64,000 bases of DNA from Cephalotus follicularis (GCA_001972305.1 BDDD01000907.1:124001-188000), one strand, 5' to 3'. Positions 1 to 13,019 are shown, counted from the first letter of the stretch. The notes: generated by a model from the sequence alone, not told the origin. Numbers and translations: made by a program.

Positions 1-880
1 GAACAACATATATTCAACCAAAGAACCATCCGAGCTCTCAAGCTCTGCCAAGAACAAGATAACAACATAAACAAGGGTAACAGGGATCCAAAACCCACAG
101 AAAACGTCCAACCAGAGGATAACATCAGGCACACTAAATATCAAGTAAAAGAAAGAGGAGAATGTCCCACTCACAAATCGCCTTAAGCTACCGTCGACCA
201 ACCCTAAGATGCTCTATCACAGCAACAGGTTCCTCGTCTGCAAGCTAACACATATCAGATCAAGAAGAAGACATAACAAATGCATGAATAGAAAACACAA
301 CCAGCCAAACCAGGCTATCATCCTCCTCCTTGGACCCAGCGCAACGTGCCACCACACAACACAAACCAGGGAAGAGGAGAGCTCACCTTCATAGCTCGAA
401 AGCAAAAGAGGGCAACCAAAATGCTCACGGAAGAAGAGGAAAGAAGAAGAAGCAGAATCCAGCTCTCTCTATCTCACTTCTCTCTCTCTTAAAGCCGAAC
501 TCCACTAACCAAGAAGGCACTGCCAGCCCACTTACCAACTGCCATCTTATCCCAATGCAACCTTGGGAACAATAAGCTTCCTCAAGAAGCTAACCATTAA
601 TTCAATATAATAACCCAAACCATCCTTGTGCACATGTTTTAATTAACTCACTAATCACAAAAAAAAACAACTTAGGTCCATTCCATGAACCAAACAAAGC
701 CTTAAGTTATAATCCTCTAAAAATAGGTACAAAGTATTACAGTCAAAGCACACAGCAGCTTCGTAAATCAGCCCAAAATCAATTCAGATCCATTTAAACC
801 GTTTAAAACTCAATCAAAATAAAGCTATAAGCTCTTATGGTCAATTGTAACTTAAAAGCAACTTTAAAAACTTGAAAGCC
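1..880. other. Unassigned AT-rich flank, possibly a minus-strand LTR remnant
   Basis: I recognise no coding sequence here. The short open frames overlap on both strands and have no family features. Read on the minus strand, the stretch has a pyrimidine-rich tract near 470-490 and GAGCTC-rich segments that resemble the untranslated parts of plant gypsy LTRs, but no LTR end or target duplication can be placed. It adjoins the gag start of a minus-strand Athila/Tat-type element and may be a later insertion into it. A host intergenic origin is equally possible. Confidence 0.3.
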
Positions 881-883
881 ATA

Positions 884-1378
884 TCAATATGCATCCTCAT
901 TAGGTAAACCATGAAAGTGTGGGAGAATGCTAATAAATTGAGAGTTCAACTCAAAATTGTTCCCTTGAGGAGCAGGCAATAAGATACAGGATGGTTGCGC
1001 TATCCTTACAGGATATAATCGATCGAGCAGAGTTTGGATGGGTTGTTCATCCACCATTGCTGCTTGTTGATGATTAATTCTTTCTAAACGTTGATTTGGA
1101 CCATGAACCCCCTCAGTCATGCATTAACGCAAAACAAATCACAAACAAAACACTAACGCAAAGAAGGTACTAACTTAGAACACTAACAGGACGCACTAAC
1201 GGGAAAAATACTAACGCGAAACACACAGTAAAACAGAGAATACTAAATTAAAAAACATAAAAAAAAATTAAAAACAAAGAACACAAAGTTAAAGCAAACC
1301 AGAAATTTTTATTTTTAAATTAAATTAAACTACACTATGAATTAGTTAAATAAATTAAAATTAATTTAAAACTTATTT
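884..1378 (-). mobile_element. Athila/Tat-type element, gag N-terminal remnant and leader (fossil)
   Basis: On the minus strand, 1120-884 encodes 78 residues ending in PSCILLPAPQGNNFELN, then SQFISILPHFHGLPNEDAY. This is the pattern of Athila/Tat gag starts, where a conserved Cys, a hydrophobic-Pro stretch and the LPxFHGLxxEDxY box open the capsid-like domain. The AT-rich leader between 1121 and 1378 links it to the tRNA-Asp primer site just to the right, which gives the order LTR, primer site, leader, gag on the minus strand. The rest of the element is not recognisable to the left, so this is a broken remnant. The family call rests on the motif and the primer site together. Confidence 0.6.
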
Positions 1379-1395
1379 CCCCGGCAACGACGCCA
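1379..1395 (-). other. Primer binding site, tRNA-Asp type
   Basis: The plus strand reads CCCCGGCAACGACGCCA, which matches the 3' end of plant tRNA-Asp (including CCA) at 16 of 17 positions, so the minus strand is its complement. tRNA-Asp priming is known for Athila-type elements. The LTR end lies 6 bp to the right, as expected for a minus-strand element. Confidence 0.75.
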
Positions 1396-1739
1396 AAAAT
1401 TTGTTCACGAATTTTGAATGTTTTAAATTTATACCACAAGTACACGGTTTTGTAGTAACGGGTTGAACGCTAGGAAACAAGCTAAATTAATTTTAATCTA
1501 TTCAACCTAGACGAAGTATGCAAAATTGGAGGAATATTAAACTAAAATAAATAACGCATGCAAAATTATGAATTAATCAATCAAGAAATAAACTGAATAA
1601 AATTATTCAAAAAATAAAATAAAATAAAAAATAAACTTAATAAATTATGAAATAGAAAATTGGTTTTAGGGTATAGAAACTCACCATAGATTATATTGAA
1701 AAACTCACTTGATTGCTCAAAGCTTGATAACCAATAGCA

Positions 1740-1892
1740 GCTAGGTCGATACAGAGTGCGACTATGATGACAAATCGTATGAGTAGTCATGCTAGGTCTA
1801 TACGGAGTGAGCCAGCGACAACAAATCGTATGAGTGGACATGCTATGTTTATACAGAGTGGGGCTGGCATGAAAAACCGTATGAGTAGACTC
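1740..1892. repeat. Three tandem copies of a 51-bp unit
   Basis: Units begin at 1740, 1791 and 1842 with GCTAGGTC, GCTAGGTC and GCTATGTT, and each contains an (A)AATCGTATGAGTRG or similar core. The units have diverged moderately. The array lies inside the Athila-type LTR, upstream of its primer-site end. Confidence 0.8.
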
Positions 1893-3184
1893 CATTGATT
1901 GCGTAAAAACCATTCATTCAACAATTTTTTTATTCATCGACAAGATGTTTGTGGATTTTAATCAGATAGACAAAGTGTGTGTGAAGGCAGAAAATTGAAG
2001 AACAAATAAAAGGTTCCAAGATTTTATTGATGGAGTTGAATCAATACAATTTACGTTTTGTTCTAACTCTAAAAACCTTGAGAGTTTAGCTATTCAAGTG
2101 TCACACCCCGTTTTCTGTTTAAACAACATTCAAGTTGTAAAAGCAATCAACATAACATAATATAGCTTATACGGAAATACGAATGAATTAAAACTTTCGA
2201 ACCATATCGAATCTCGTGGAAGCATTATATAAATTAGCTGTATTAAATACGTGTCACGCATCCCATACTACGTGACCCTAAGTTATTCCATAACAATACT
2301 CAACATCGTCATCAATTGCCCTCAAACGGAAATTGAGTAACAATACAAAACAATATCCATTAAACATGACAAACATATTATCATGAGTTTAGTAATCCCA
2401 AACATAATAAAACATTGTTCATTATCCAAATACAAAATATAAGAGAGGACATCCCAGCCTTCTCTTCAAGCCCTAGAGTGCGCAACCATAAAACCAGCTG
2501 CATCAATCTGAAATAGTAGGGGTTAGCCTTTGTCCTCACCCAGCTAAGTAGTAAAGTCATCAATGCAATTCGGGATAAAGGTTCAAGCATGTCATGTAAT
2601 GTATGCAATCATGAATGTAATGCATAGTATCTGATATATATATATATATTTGTCTATATACATGTACGTCCTGCCAATATAGAAAACATGCCAAGTGGCT
2701 ACAATCCAACAATCCAATATGCAGACAAATGCTACGAAGACATCGCCACCTCCTGGCTCAGATCCTGTACTCCTCACTCCTGTCCCGACTCCCGGACAAC
2801 ACGGAGCAGGCCATAATCCGATGGTACCAGCACGAAGCTAAGTAACCAATCCACCATGGGTAACTCTAACCAACTCCTGGCACCTATAGAGAAACGTGTC
2901 ATTAGTCGTCCATGGCAATCTGCACCACGCGACTAACAGAGACAATCCACAATCCAATTCAAGCAATTTATGAAGATAAATACTTGAAAACATATATATT
3001 TGTCGAAATATATAACAATCAATTTTTCAAGTAAATCATGCATTATAAAATACTTGAAACAACATATTTGTCTAAATATGTAACAATCCCTTTAAACTAC
3101 ATGTTTATTCAAAACATGCTTCGATCCATTTTCTAAATTGCATTTCGGTTTGAACATAGCAATTTATATAAAATAATGATTTAT

Positions 3185-5898
3185 TGTAATACCATGTTCG
3201 TTCGTAAATATATTTTACGGATATTAAATGTGTTTTCGGGATTTTAATTTTGTTTAATTTTAAAAGTTCGTTTGCCCTATGATCGGGTTTATGTGAATTG
3301 TGCTGTCCGATTTCCGGTCCGAAATTGTGTATGATATGCTATGTTGGGTTTTATTTATTTTATTTTAATCCCAAATTATTTTAATTAAAAACAAATTATT
3401 ATTCTTTTATTCTAATATTCCTTATTTTCGTTTTTCATTCTTAATTCATTTTATCAATATTTCTTCAATTTCCTTTTCCTATTTTACCATTTTCTTCTTC
3501 TTTTCTCCCACTTTTCTCCTACTTCCTTCCACCTTCTTCCTTCTTTCCAGCAGATTCCTTCTTCCCACCATATGAATTCACATGTTAAGTCATTCCTTTT
3601 CCAATTCAAAATAAAGAAAAGTTCCCTTTCTTCCCCCTTTTGTCAAATCTTGTCTCCTCCTTTCTCCTTTCTTTATGTGCCTTTGCCATTTTATATGATA
3701 CCTCCATCATTCTTGCAAGCTACTGTAGATTCTATCTTGTTAGTGTATAACAAACTAATGTGTAATTCATTCATCAAATTCGTAGAGGTAAATTCGATTC
3801 TTAGTTGTTCTTCAAGTTGAATTCATTGGGTTTGCTAAACTTCTCTTTATTTTGGTTTCTTTTGGTCCATGTTTTTGTCACAGCCGAATTGTGAGTTGTG
3901 TTTGTATTACAACTACTATTTTATGGGTTACATAACATCACTACAGGTCAGTGAATTCATTCCCTTTAATTATGTTTTTGTAACAATGGCTTACTTTGAG
4001 TTTTTGTGCTCTTGGTATCTTGGGGTCTTTGATTTCTTGCCAAAACATGTTATCATTGTGTTAGTGATATTATCTGCACATTTTATGCACATAAATATGT
4101 CACAAACTGAGTTTACAACATCTGCAACCAATTAGAAACAGAATATGGACATGTTCATGCAATGTCTTCTTGCTTCCTTTTTCAAGTTAAATCTCTACCA
4201 AGTTGTTTCCTTGTCAAATTTGTGTTTCTATGTCACCTAAAAGTCATATATAATCATATGTTTATGTCCATATGTCTCTAGTTTAATGTAGAAAAAATTT
4301 GAACCATTTTAAGTAGCAAATCGTCGGATTTCCAACTGTTCTGTCGCCCAGAACAGTCGGCAGTCTCAGTGGACAGTCGGCTAGAATGGTTGAGTAGTCG
4401 ACTGGAGGGATGAACAAAGTTGACTACCTGAATTTTTGATTGTGTAGTCGACTGTTCATATGGTCCAGTCGACTACCAAGCCTCCCCAGTCAACTGAACA
4501 CCTGTTCTAGTCAACTGTTATGCCCTGGTATGTGCTGTTTTCAACTGTTTTGATTCGTTTGATCCCCGAATCAATCCGAATCATTTCCAAACACTGTTAT
4601 GAGTCTGTTTAATGCTTCTGATGTGTTTTAGACTCTTATACATATGATTTTGAATGACTTTTAGATTGTGTAATTAAAAGGAGAATTTGTTTTTGATCGC
4701 CTATTCGTAAATACTTTGCAAACGAATAAGGTACGGATTTTCTGTTCCTTGGCTATCTAACATTCAAACTAAAAATGTTTTACTAAACATCTTCGTTTAT
4801 GAAATCAAAGATGTTTTATGATTTTGATACGTTTCGAATTTAAAGTTGGTTTGACATTTTAATTGATTCCGACTTTATCTATACAATATGTTATGGTACG
4901 ATATGTTAGGATATGATATGATATGTTATAATACTGTTGTGAGAAGTTTTTGAATATGTTGTGTGAAAACATATTTATGTGATTTAAGTTGATTTTGATA
5001 AATCAATTATTTTAATTTAAATACTGAGTATTATACCCACCAATAGGGCGTATCCAAAGGCACGTCGTGGGCCTGGCACGGGGAAGTGACAATTACGTAG
5101 CGGTGTGATTAGACTACGGCGTCTCTGAGTGTATGAACGAATCCCAAGAGGTGGATTTGTGGATCCGCTATGTGATAAAGGCGTATGAATCGATTCTAGT
5201 TTATGTGATCTGAGGTGAATTCAGATATGTGGTCTGAGGTGTGATCGGACATGTGTATGTGAGAATTGACTTGTGTAGTGCCGTACACTTCAGTTCTAGT
5301 GGGCATGTGGAATTAGCGCCTCCCTTGCCAAAATTTATGATATGTGATATGAATATGGCTCAGTATGTTTTACGAACTACGATTTATAGCATTTTGAATT
5401 GTTCCGTAATTGTTTAGAAAAATATGCAATTGTCATTTGAATATGATTAAACTATTTTATCTGTTAAAGATTTCTGTTACGTTATTATTGAAATATAAAT
5501 GTTTTTAAATTATCGTTTACTGTTTTATTTCCCTTATCCGTACTGAGGTTTGCCCAGCCGCGTTTTTGTTTTCCATACGGCAGGTTTTCAGGAGCAGCGG
5601 GGGAAAGTGTGATTGAGTGATGACCACCCTATGAGTTGGATCCTTAGGAAATTGATCCCTATGCTATGTTTTGTGGTCTGAAACATGGATTTTTATGTTT
5701 TATGTTTTTAAATTGGAACTGATTTATGTTTTGAATTTTCCACAACTACTTAATATGTTAAATGTTAAGTTTAAATGTTTTGATAAGACTGCCACGTTTT
5801 CGGCTGTCTTTGACTAATAAAGCAAATTTATGAGTTTGTTAAGTTATGATATGTATGATATGACCCTGTGACGACTCCCGCCGTTCGGGGGTGTTACA
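3185..5898 (+). repeat. T1 5' LTR (2714 bp)
   Basis: It begins TGTAATACC and ends GGGGTGTTACA. It contains a pyrimidine-rich tract (3470-3560), a cluster of AGTCGACT-type palindromes (4343-4520), and a GTGTAGTGCCGTACAC block near 5274 that is shared with the LTR fragment at 60.9-63.0 kb. Short open frames inside it (for example 3572-4135) show no protein family features. Confidence 0.92.
4343..4520. repeat. TCGA-palindrome array in T1 5' LTR (CAGTCGACTG version)
   Basis: Core tetramers (TCGA or its TCGG, TTGA and TCAA variants) start at 4357, 4377, 4398, 4420, 4448, 4469, 4490 and 4511. Spacings are 20, 21, 22, 28, 21, 21 and 21 bp. The flanks read (C)AGTCGACT(G), and the spacers are not repeated. 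The shorter 3' LTR has no such cluster. Confidence 0.9.
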
Positions 5899-5915
5899 GA
5901 ATTTTGGTATCAGAG
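5899..5915 (+). other. T1 primer binding site, initiator tRNA-Met type
   Basis: TGGTATCAGAG lies 6 bp after the LTR end. It is complementary to the 3' end of plant initiator tRNA-Met (consensus TGGTATCAGAGC), the usual primer for Tekay-type elements. Confidence 0.85.
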
Positions 5916-6069
5916 GATTAGGTTTTGTTTCCTTAGAAGACCTAACTAGGTTTGACCTGTGAGATTGGGTAGACACCGGGTTAGGCTGTTTCGCTTATGA
6001 TTTTCTGATATGTTTTCTGCCTTCTGTTTTGTTCCTTGTGATGTTTTATGTTTGAGCGCCTTTTCATAG

Positions 6070-7165
6070 ATGGCACGTACAAGGAACGCTGCTCGGAGGA
6101 CTGCACCCGTTGAGGCTCAGGAAGTCAGAAATGAGCCTACCATGGAAGAGCTCGTACGTCAGGTAGTCGCTCAGGAGATACGACGCGTGTTGAATGAACA
6201 GAATCTGGATCAGGACCGTAGGGAGCCGGTTGCTGCTAATGATGCTCCAGCTGACGTCCAGTTGGGAGGAGATGCTGGCGACAGGACTGATATGCCCACT
6301 TATGTTTGGCTTGAGCGGTTCCAGAAGTAGAGACCACTGTCTTTCAGCTCAGCCGTGACTCCGGTGGAAGCAGAGCACTGGATTGCTAATATGGACAAGA
6401 TCTTTGATGGGCTTGGTTGCAGTGATGAACAGAAGATTAAGTTAGCTGCGTACAAGCATGAGGGTGATGCTCAGAAATGGTGGAAAGCTTTGGTTTTGGC
6501 TAAAGGTGGCAACTATGCAGAGACTTTGACCTGGTCTGAGTTTTGCGAGGTCTTTTATCAGCAGTACTTTCCCACCGCTGATAAGGAGGCTTACGCTAGA
6601 GAGTTTATCAATACCAGACAGAAGGATGGAGAGTTGGTGACAGAGTTCTTGACCCGATTCACTAGACTTGCTGGTTTTACTGGGTCCGCTGCAGGAACAG
6701 CATTGGAGAAGGCAGAAAAGTTCAAGTGGAAGTTACACTATCAGTTCTGGGGTAAATTGATCAACACCAGGTTTGTTGATGTATCTGAAGTGGCTAACGC
6801 GGCTAAGAACATTGAGCTGGAAAGGTTAGATTTCCAGGCTGCTCGACAGTAGTTTGACAGAAAGAGAAACATAGGTGATTCTCAGGGGCAAGGTTCTGGA
6901 CAGTATAAGAATAGGAATGGTAAGTGTGGGAATAGAAATGATAACCGGGGACAACAACATTCCGGTAATGACCAGAGGCAGACTCAGGGAGCTGCGGATG
7001 TCTAGATTGCCAAATGTGAAGTGTAGGGTAGGCAGCATCCAGTGGGCGTATGTTATAAGGCTATCGGGGCCTGTTTTGTGTATGGACAGAAATGGCATTT
7101 CGTGAAGGATTGTCCTGACCCTCATGCAAAGGAAAAGAATGAGATTAATACAGATCGTGGATAGC
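6070..7165 (+). mobile_element. T1 gag region (fossil)
   Basis: The region begins with MARTRNAARR, the basic start common to this clade. It continues with a capsid-like part containing AEHWIANMDKIFDGLGCSD and KWWKALV, the WI..L..IF and W..a..KWW pattern of gypsy gag, and then REFINTRQKDGELVTEFLTR. The nucleocapsid and linker part towards 7165 is poorly preserved. Gag would assemble virus-like particles in the cytoplasm. The region is broken in a few places. Confidence 0.85.
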
Positions 7166-7170
7166 GCAAC

Positions 7171-10100
7171 GTGGGAGGTCGTGTATTTGCTATCACGACT
7201 CAGAAGACAGCTAACGCACCAGGTACTGTTTCGGGCTCTATTTATGTTGGTAACCGTAGGGCTTATGTTTTGTATGACACTGGATCGACCCACTTGGTTG
7301 TAGCGAGGTCTTTTGTTCGGCTTCTTTGGATGTTTTCTCAGTTGCTTGATCCAAGTTTGGTTCTTTCGACCCCTACGGGTTCATCTGTTGTGATATCTGA
7401 GTGCTTTTATGCTTGTCCTCTTGCTTTCGATGATCGGGTTCATGATGCGGACCTTTTGCCTATCGATATGTACGACTTCGATATGATTTTACGAATGAAC
7501 TGGTTGGATCGACATCTGGCTACGATCGACTGCTATGCTCGAAGAGTTTTGTTTGGGGATGTGAATAGTCCTGAGTTTGTTTTTCAGGGTTCACAGCCTA
7601 GGAAAGAAGTGAAAGTTATATCCGCTTTGAAAGCTCGGAAGTTGGTAGCTAAGGGCGCTGAAGGTTTCTTAGCTGTTGTGAAGGATGTCTTGAAGGTGGA
7701 GCCTCACCTTGAAGACTATCCTGTGGTACGAGAATTTTCTGATGTGTTTCTGGAAGAGTTACCGGGTTTACCACCACAACGGGAAGTGGAGTTTACCATC
7801 GAACTCATTCCCGGGGCGGCACCTTTACCTAAGGCACCTTACAGAATGGCACCGTTGGAACTGCAAGAGTTGAAGGAACAGTTGCAAGAGCTGTTAGATC
7901 AGGGTTTCATTCGGCCTAGTGTTTCACCGTGGGGTGCTCCGGTTCTTTTTGTGAAGAAGAAAGATGGGTCTATGAGGTTATGTATAGACTATAGAGAGTT
8001 GAACCGAATTACTGTTCGGAATAAATACCCGCTACCTAGGATTGATGACTTGTTTGATCAACTCCAAGGTGCTCAGTATTTCTCGAAGATCGATTTGAGA
8101 TCGAGATATCATCAACTTCGGATAAAGGATGAAGATGTGCCTAAAACTGCTTTCCGTACTCAGTATGGGCATTATGAGTTTTTGGTGATGCCTGTCGGAC
8201 TCAGTAATGCACTGGCAGTTTTCATGGATCTGATGAATAGGGTTTTTCATGATTACTTAGATCAGTTTGTTATAGTGTTCATAGATGACATTCTTGTATA
8301 TTCCAAGTCGAAGGAAGAGCATGAAGAACAGCTTCGCATTGTGTTGGGGATTATGAGGAGGAATCAGTTATACGCGAAGTTCTCAAAGTGTGAGTTCTGG
8401 TTGGAACAGGTGGCATTTTTGGGTCATGTGGTTCCAGCGGAAGGTATTTGTGTGGATCCTGCTAAAGTTGAGGCTATTACGAAATGGCCGAGACCTACCA
8501 CAGTGACGGAGGTTAGGAGTTTCTTGGGTTTGGCTGGATATTATAGGCGGTTCGTGGAAGGCTTTTCCTCTATAGCCCTACCACTTACTCAACTTATGAG
8601 GAAGGGAGCAAAGTTTGAATGGAATGAAGAGCGAGAAGCAAGCTTTGAGAAATTGAAGAATGGTCTTGTGTCAGCACCAATTCTTCGTTTACCATCTGGG
8701 TCGGGTGGATACCAGATTTACAGCGATGCTTCTATGAAGGGTTTGGGATGTGTTCTGATGCAGCACGGTCATGTGATAGCTTATGCTTCGAGACAGTTGA
8801 AACCTTACGAAGTGAACTATCCTACGCATGATCTCGAGTTTGCAGCGGTAGTGTTTGCATTGAAGATTTGGAGGCACTACTTGTATGGAGAAACTTGTGA
8901 CGTCTTTACCGATCATAAGAGTCTCAAGTACATCTTTACGCAGAAAGAGTTGAACATGCGCCAGAGAAGGTGGTTAGAACTTCTGAAAGACTATGATTTG
9001 AACATTCAGTACCATCCTGGTAAAGCAAATGTGGTTGCTGATGCTCTAAGTCGGAAGAGTTCTTGGAGTGTTGCGGCTTTGCTTACTCAGCCGCTGTTGA
9101 TAGCTGATATGGAACAAGTAGAGTTACATTTGTATGTTCGGGGTTCTGATGGTTGTATTGCTGTGATGAATGTTGAGCCTGCTCTCGTATCTCGGATTAA
9201 GACAGCTCAGAGTGACGATGGTGACCTTTGGGCCTTAGTCCAGAATGTTGAAAAGGGTAAGCAATCGGAGTTCCGTATGGATGAGCATGGTGTGATATGG
9301 CTGGGTAATCGGTTGTGTGTTCCGTCAGATTCTTCTATCGGAGATGTTGTTTTGTCAGAAGCACACAGTTCTCCATTTTCTATACATCCGGGTTCTACGA
9401 ACATGTATAGGGACTTGAAGAAAAATTTCTGGTGGAATGGAATGAAAAGGGATGTTGCGAAGTACGTTGGGAAGTGTTTGACCTATCAGCAGGTAAAGAT
9501 TGAACAACAGCGTGCTAGTGGTTTGTTACAGCCCTTGGAAGTTTCGGTATGGAAGTGGGAGAGCATTTCGATGGACTTTGTTACGGGTTTGCCGAGAACT
9601 TTCAGAAGGCATGATGCTATATGGGTAGTAGTGGATCGATTGACGAAATCGGCTCACTTCTTGGCTATCCGAGAAGACTTTTCAGTTGACCGTTTGGCTG
9701 CGGTGTTTCAGCAGGAGATAGTGAGACTGCATGGGTCTCCGGTATCCATTGTTTCGGATAGGGATCCTCGTTTCACATCGCGGTTTTGGAAAGGGTTTTA
9801 GAAAGCTTGGGGTACGAGGCTCAGTTACAGTACAGCTTTTCATCCACAGACAGATGGGCAGACTGAGAGAACCATCCAGACCTTAGAGGATATGTTGAGG
9901 TCTTGTGCTTTGGAGTGGACTGGGAGCTGGGATGAGTATTTGAGCTTGGTGGAGTTTGCCTACAATAACAGTTGGCATGCTAGTATCGGTATGGCCCCGT
10001 TCGAAGCTCTGTAAGGAAGGAAGTGTCGTGCTCTGACATGTTGGGATGAAGTTGGAGAGCGAGTTATCGAGGGACCTGAGCTAGTGCGGGTCACTATGGA

Positions 10101-10611
10101 GAAAGTGGCAATAGCAAGGGAGAGATTGAAAGCGGCTCAATCTCGACAGAAGAGTTATGCGGACAGACATCGGAGGGACTTGGAGTTCAAGGTGGATGAA
10201 CATGTGTTTTTGAAAGTTTCGCCTTGGAAAGGAGTTCGACGTTTTGGACTGAAAGGAAAGTTGAGTCCGCGGTTTATCGGACCTTTTGAAGTTCTGGAAA
10301 AGATAGGCGCGGTTGCTTATCGGTTAGCTTTGCCTCCGCAGTTAGCACATGTCCATAATGTGTTCCACGTGTCTTTGCTGAGGGGTTATCAGTATCATCC
10401 CCTACATGTGGTTCACTATCCGTTGGATAGTATTCGAGAGGATTTATCTTGTGATGAGGAGGCCAAGGCTATTTTGGATCGACAGGAACGGGTGACATGT
10501 AGCAAGACCGTTTCTTTTGTGAAAGTGCTGTTGGGGAATCATCCCGAACGTGAAGCTACTTGGGAGCTTGAGGAGCATATTCGGGAGCAATATCCGCACT
10601 TGTTTGTTTGA
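7171..10611 (+). mobile_element. T1 pol region: PR, RT, RNase H, IN, chromodomain-like end (fossil)
   Basis: Protease: YDTGSTHLV near 7273, with the catalytic DTG. Reverse transcriptase: LCIDYRELN near 7980 and [13 protein letters not shown] near 8270, with the catalytic FIDD. RNase [14 protein letters not shown] near 8720 and FTDHKSL near 8905. Integrase: a zinc-binding-type N-terminal part around 9385-9500 and the core with MDFVTGLP and DRLTKSAHF from about 9570. C-terminus: the GPFEVLEKIG block and an ATWELEEHIREQYPHLF end near 10550, which resembles the chromodomain tail of Tekay/Del elements thought to guide insertion into heterochromatin. The region carries a couple of breaks and cannot be regarded as functional. 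Confidence 0.92.
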
Positions 10612-10644
10612 TGTATGTTTGTGTTTGTGATTTCGGGACGAAAT

Positions 10645-11631
10645 CTTCTTTTTAGGAGGGGTAGATGTAATACCCTATTCGTTCGTAAATATATTTTACG
10701 GATATTATATGTGTTTTCGGGCTTTTAATTTTGTTTAATTTTAAAAGTTCGTTTACCCTATGATCGGGTTTATGTCAATTGTGCTGTCCTATTTCCGGTC
10801 CCAAATTGGGTATGATATGCTATGTTGGGTTATATTTATTTTATTTTAATCCAAAATTATTTTAATTAAAAACAAATTATTATTCTTTTATTCTAATATT
10901 CCTTATTTTCCTTTTTCATTATTAATTCATTTTATTAATATTTCTTTAATTTGCTTTTCCTATTTTACCATTTTCTTCTTCTTTTCTCCCACTTTTCTCC
11001 TACTTCCTTCCACCTTCTTCCTTCTTTCCAGCAGATTCCTTCTTCCCAGCGCCTCCCTTGCCAAAATTTATGATATGTGATATGAATATGGCTCAGTATG
11101 TTTTACGAACTACGATTTATAGCATTTTGAATTGTTCCGTAATTCTTTCAAAAAATATGCAATTGTCATTTGAATATGTTTAAACTGTTTTATATGTTAA
11201 AGATTTCTGTTACGTTATTATTGAAATATAAATGTTTTTAAATTGCCGTTTACTATTTTGTTTCCCTTATCCGTACTGAGTTTTGCTCAGCCGCGTTTTT
11301 GTTTTCCATACAGCAGGTTTTCAGGAGCAGCGGGGGAAAGTGTGATTGAGTGATGACCACCCTATGAGTCGGATCCTTAAGAGAGTGATCCCTATGCTAT
11401 GTTTTGTGGTCTGAAACATGGATTTTTATGTTTTATGTTTTAAAATTGGAACTGATTTATGTTTTGAATTTTTCGCAACTACTTAATATGTTAAATGTTA
11501 AGTTTAAATGTTTTGATAAGACTGCCACGCTTTCGGTTGTCTTTGACTAATAAAGCAAATTTATGAGTTTGTTAAGTTATGATATGTATGATATGACCCT
11601 GTGACGACTCCCGCCGTCCGGGGGTGTTACA
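10645..11631 (+). repeat. T1 polypurine tract and 3' LTR
   Basis: The polypurine tract AGGAGGGG lies just before the LTR start at 10666 (TGTAATACCC). The LTR (966 bp) ends GGGGTGTTACA at 11631, followed by the target duplication TTTAT. It corresponds to the two ends of the 5' LTR and is much shorter. Confidence 0.9.
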
Positions 11632-11814
11632 TTTATAATAAATCATGTGTGAAATTTCCTAAAAATTGTAATTCAGTTTCTTGAGCAAGTAAAATCCAAT
11701 TAAATCAACAATCCACAGTCCAGACTCAGTGCAATGCAATCATATGCTCAACGTGCCTAGAGTCATTTCGGAGCAAATGGGTCCAATTCGGGTCAATCTA
11801 TCCAAACCAGGGGC

Positions 11815-12250
11815 ATAAGCATCGACGCTTATCCGCTGGGCATCGACGCTTATCTCTTCTAAGCATCAACGTTTCGTGCATTCAATCCCAGGTGTAGTAA
11901 ACTACAGGTGTCAATTTTTTACCAAAGGCGTCGATGCTTAAGTGATATCAGGAAGTACCACTTCAACCACTCTCAATTCCATGGAGAAATCCAACCTCCA
12001 AACTTACATGCAAACCAGAAGCGTTCCATACCGGTGTAGTACGCACGGAAGGTTATCAATATATGCAGCCAATTCATCAAACCACCAACAATTCATACAA
12101 TCCACAAGTGAGTATTACATGCAACCCACAACGAATAATACAGTTCTAAAGAAGTTCATATGAGGCATCGACGTTTTCTTTAAACGTCGATGTCTATCGT
12201 TTTAACACGTGAGGGCATTGACGCCTATAGCGTGAGCGTCGACGCTTTGG
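11815..12250. repeat. TCGA-palindrome array in the solo LTR, first cluster (GCGTCGACGC version)
   Basis: Core starts are 11822, 11843, 11866, 11931, 12168, 12187, 12218 and 12239. Within groups the spacings are 21, 23, 19, 31 and 21 bp. Sites read (A/G)CATCGACGCTT or GCGTCGACGCT. TTGA and TCAA variants occur. Confidence 0.8.
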
Positions 12251-13019
12251 CAGTCCAGTGCAGCCATGTTCATTGTTCCAATTAAACCAGGGGAAGCAAT
12301 TCAATAATCATGCAAATCCAATTCGATTATTGACTTAGATTACCCATGCATGATCAATTTATAGGTTACAGTAAACATCTTGACAATCCAGCAATCCAAC
12401 GATCCGAAATTAACACACAAATCATGCATAACAGCCATGACAAAACAGTAACTTAAATTCCAGCTTTGCATGTATAAATTCACTACGATTTCCCCCTACC
12501 TTTTGCTCCAAGTTAGGAACTAGAATGTCCACCTCTTTAAGTCCCAAAATCCCATTACAACAGCTCCAAGATCGATCCCACATCTGCAAGCTACTCACTC
12601 GAAGTTCCAAAGCTTCGAAGCGCTCAACAATGGAGGAAAAATGTCTCTCTCTCCTCTCTGGTTTTCTTCCCTTTTATTTCTCTCAAGAGTTTAGCCGAGG
12701 AAGAGGAGGAGAAGGAGGTGTTCTATGCTGGTAGAGACTCTCACCTCTCCTCACCTGGTCATGCATGGATTTCACAAGTGTCCCTCCCCTTTCATTTACT
12801 GTTTCTGTCCCCTTTCACTTGTCTTCTGCAGGTTGCAGATGTTGGTGATACAAGTCACTTGCATGCTATGGCTGAGGACACGTGTTTGGTACATGCCTGG
12901 CACCGTGCAGGCATGGCCAACACATTTCAAATGCATGGGAAGGCGCCTAGAAGTGACCTCCACCTGCTCTTTGTGCCACGTTTTCTTGTCAGCATAAAAA
13001 GTGTCTGAGATTCGACTCT

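Larger units (their letters stand above)
3185..11631 (+). mobile_element. Element T1: Ty3/gypsy chromovirus, Tekay/Del type (fossil)
   Basis: This is a full-span element with both LTRs (TGTAATACC ... GTGTTACA), a primer site, gag, pol in the gypsy order protease, reverse transcriptase, RNase H, integrase, and a chromodomain-like C-terminus. It is flanked by a perfect 5-bp target duplication TTTAT (3180-3184 and 11632-11636), so it inserted as a unit into the older solo LTR. The coding region looks broken, with roughly half a dozen breaks. By eye the shared parts of its LTRs differ by about 5-6 percent, which makes it older than element B. The two LTRs differ greatly in length (2714 and 966 bp). 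Confidence 0.93.

Noticed and set aside
3572-4135. Two plus-strand open frames of 82 and 88 codons as possible genes
   Set aside because: They lie inside the T1 5' LTR, have AT-driven composition rich in Phe and Leu, and show no family motif.
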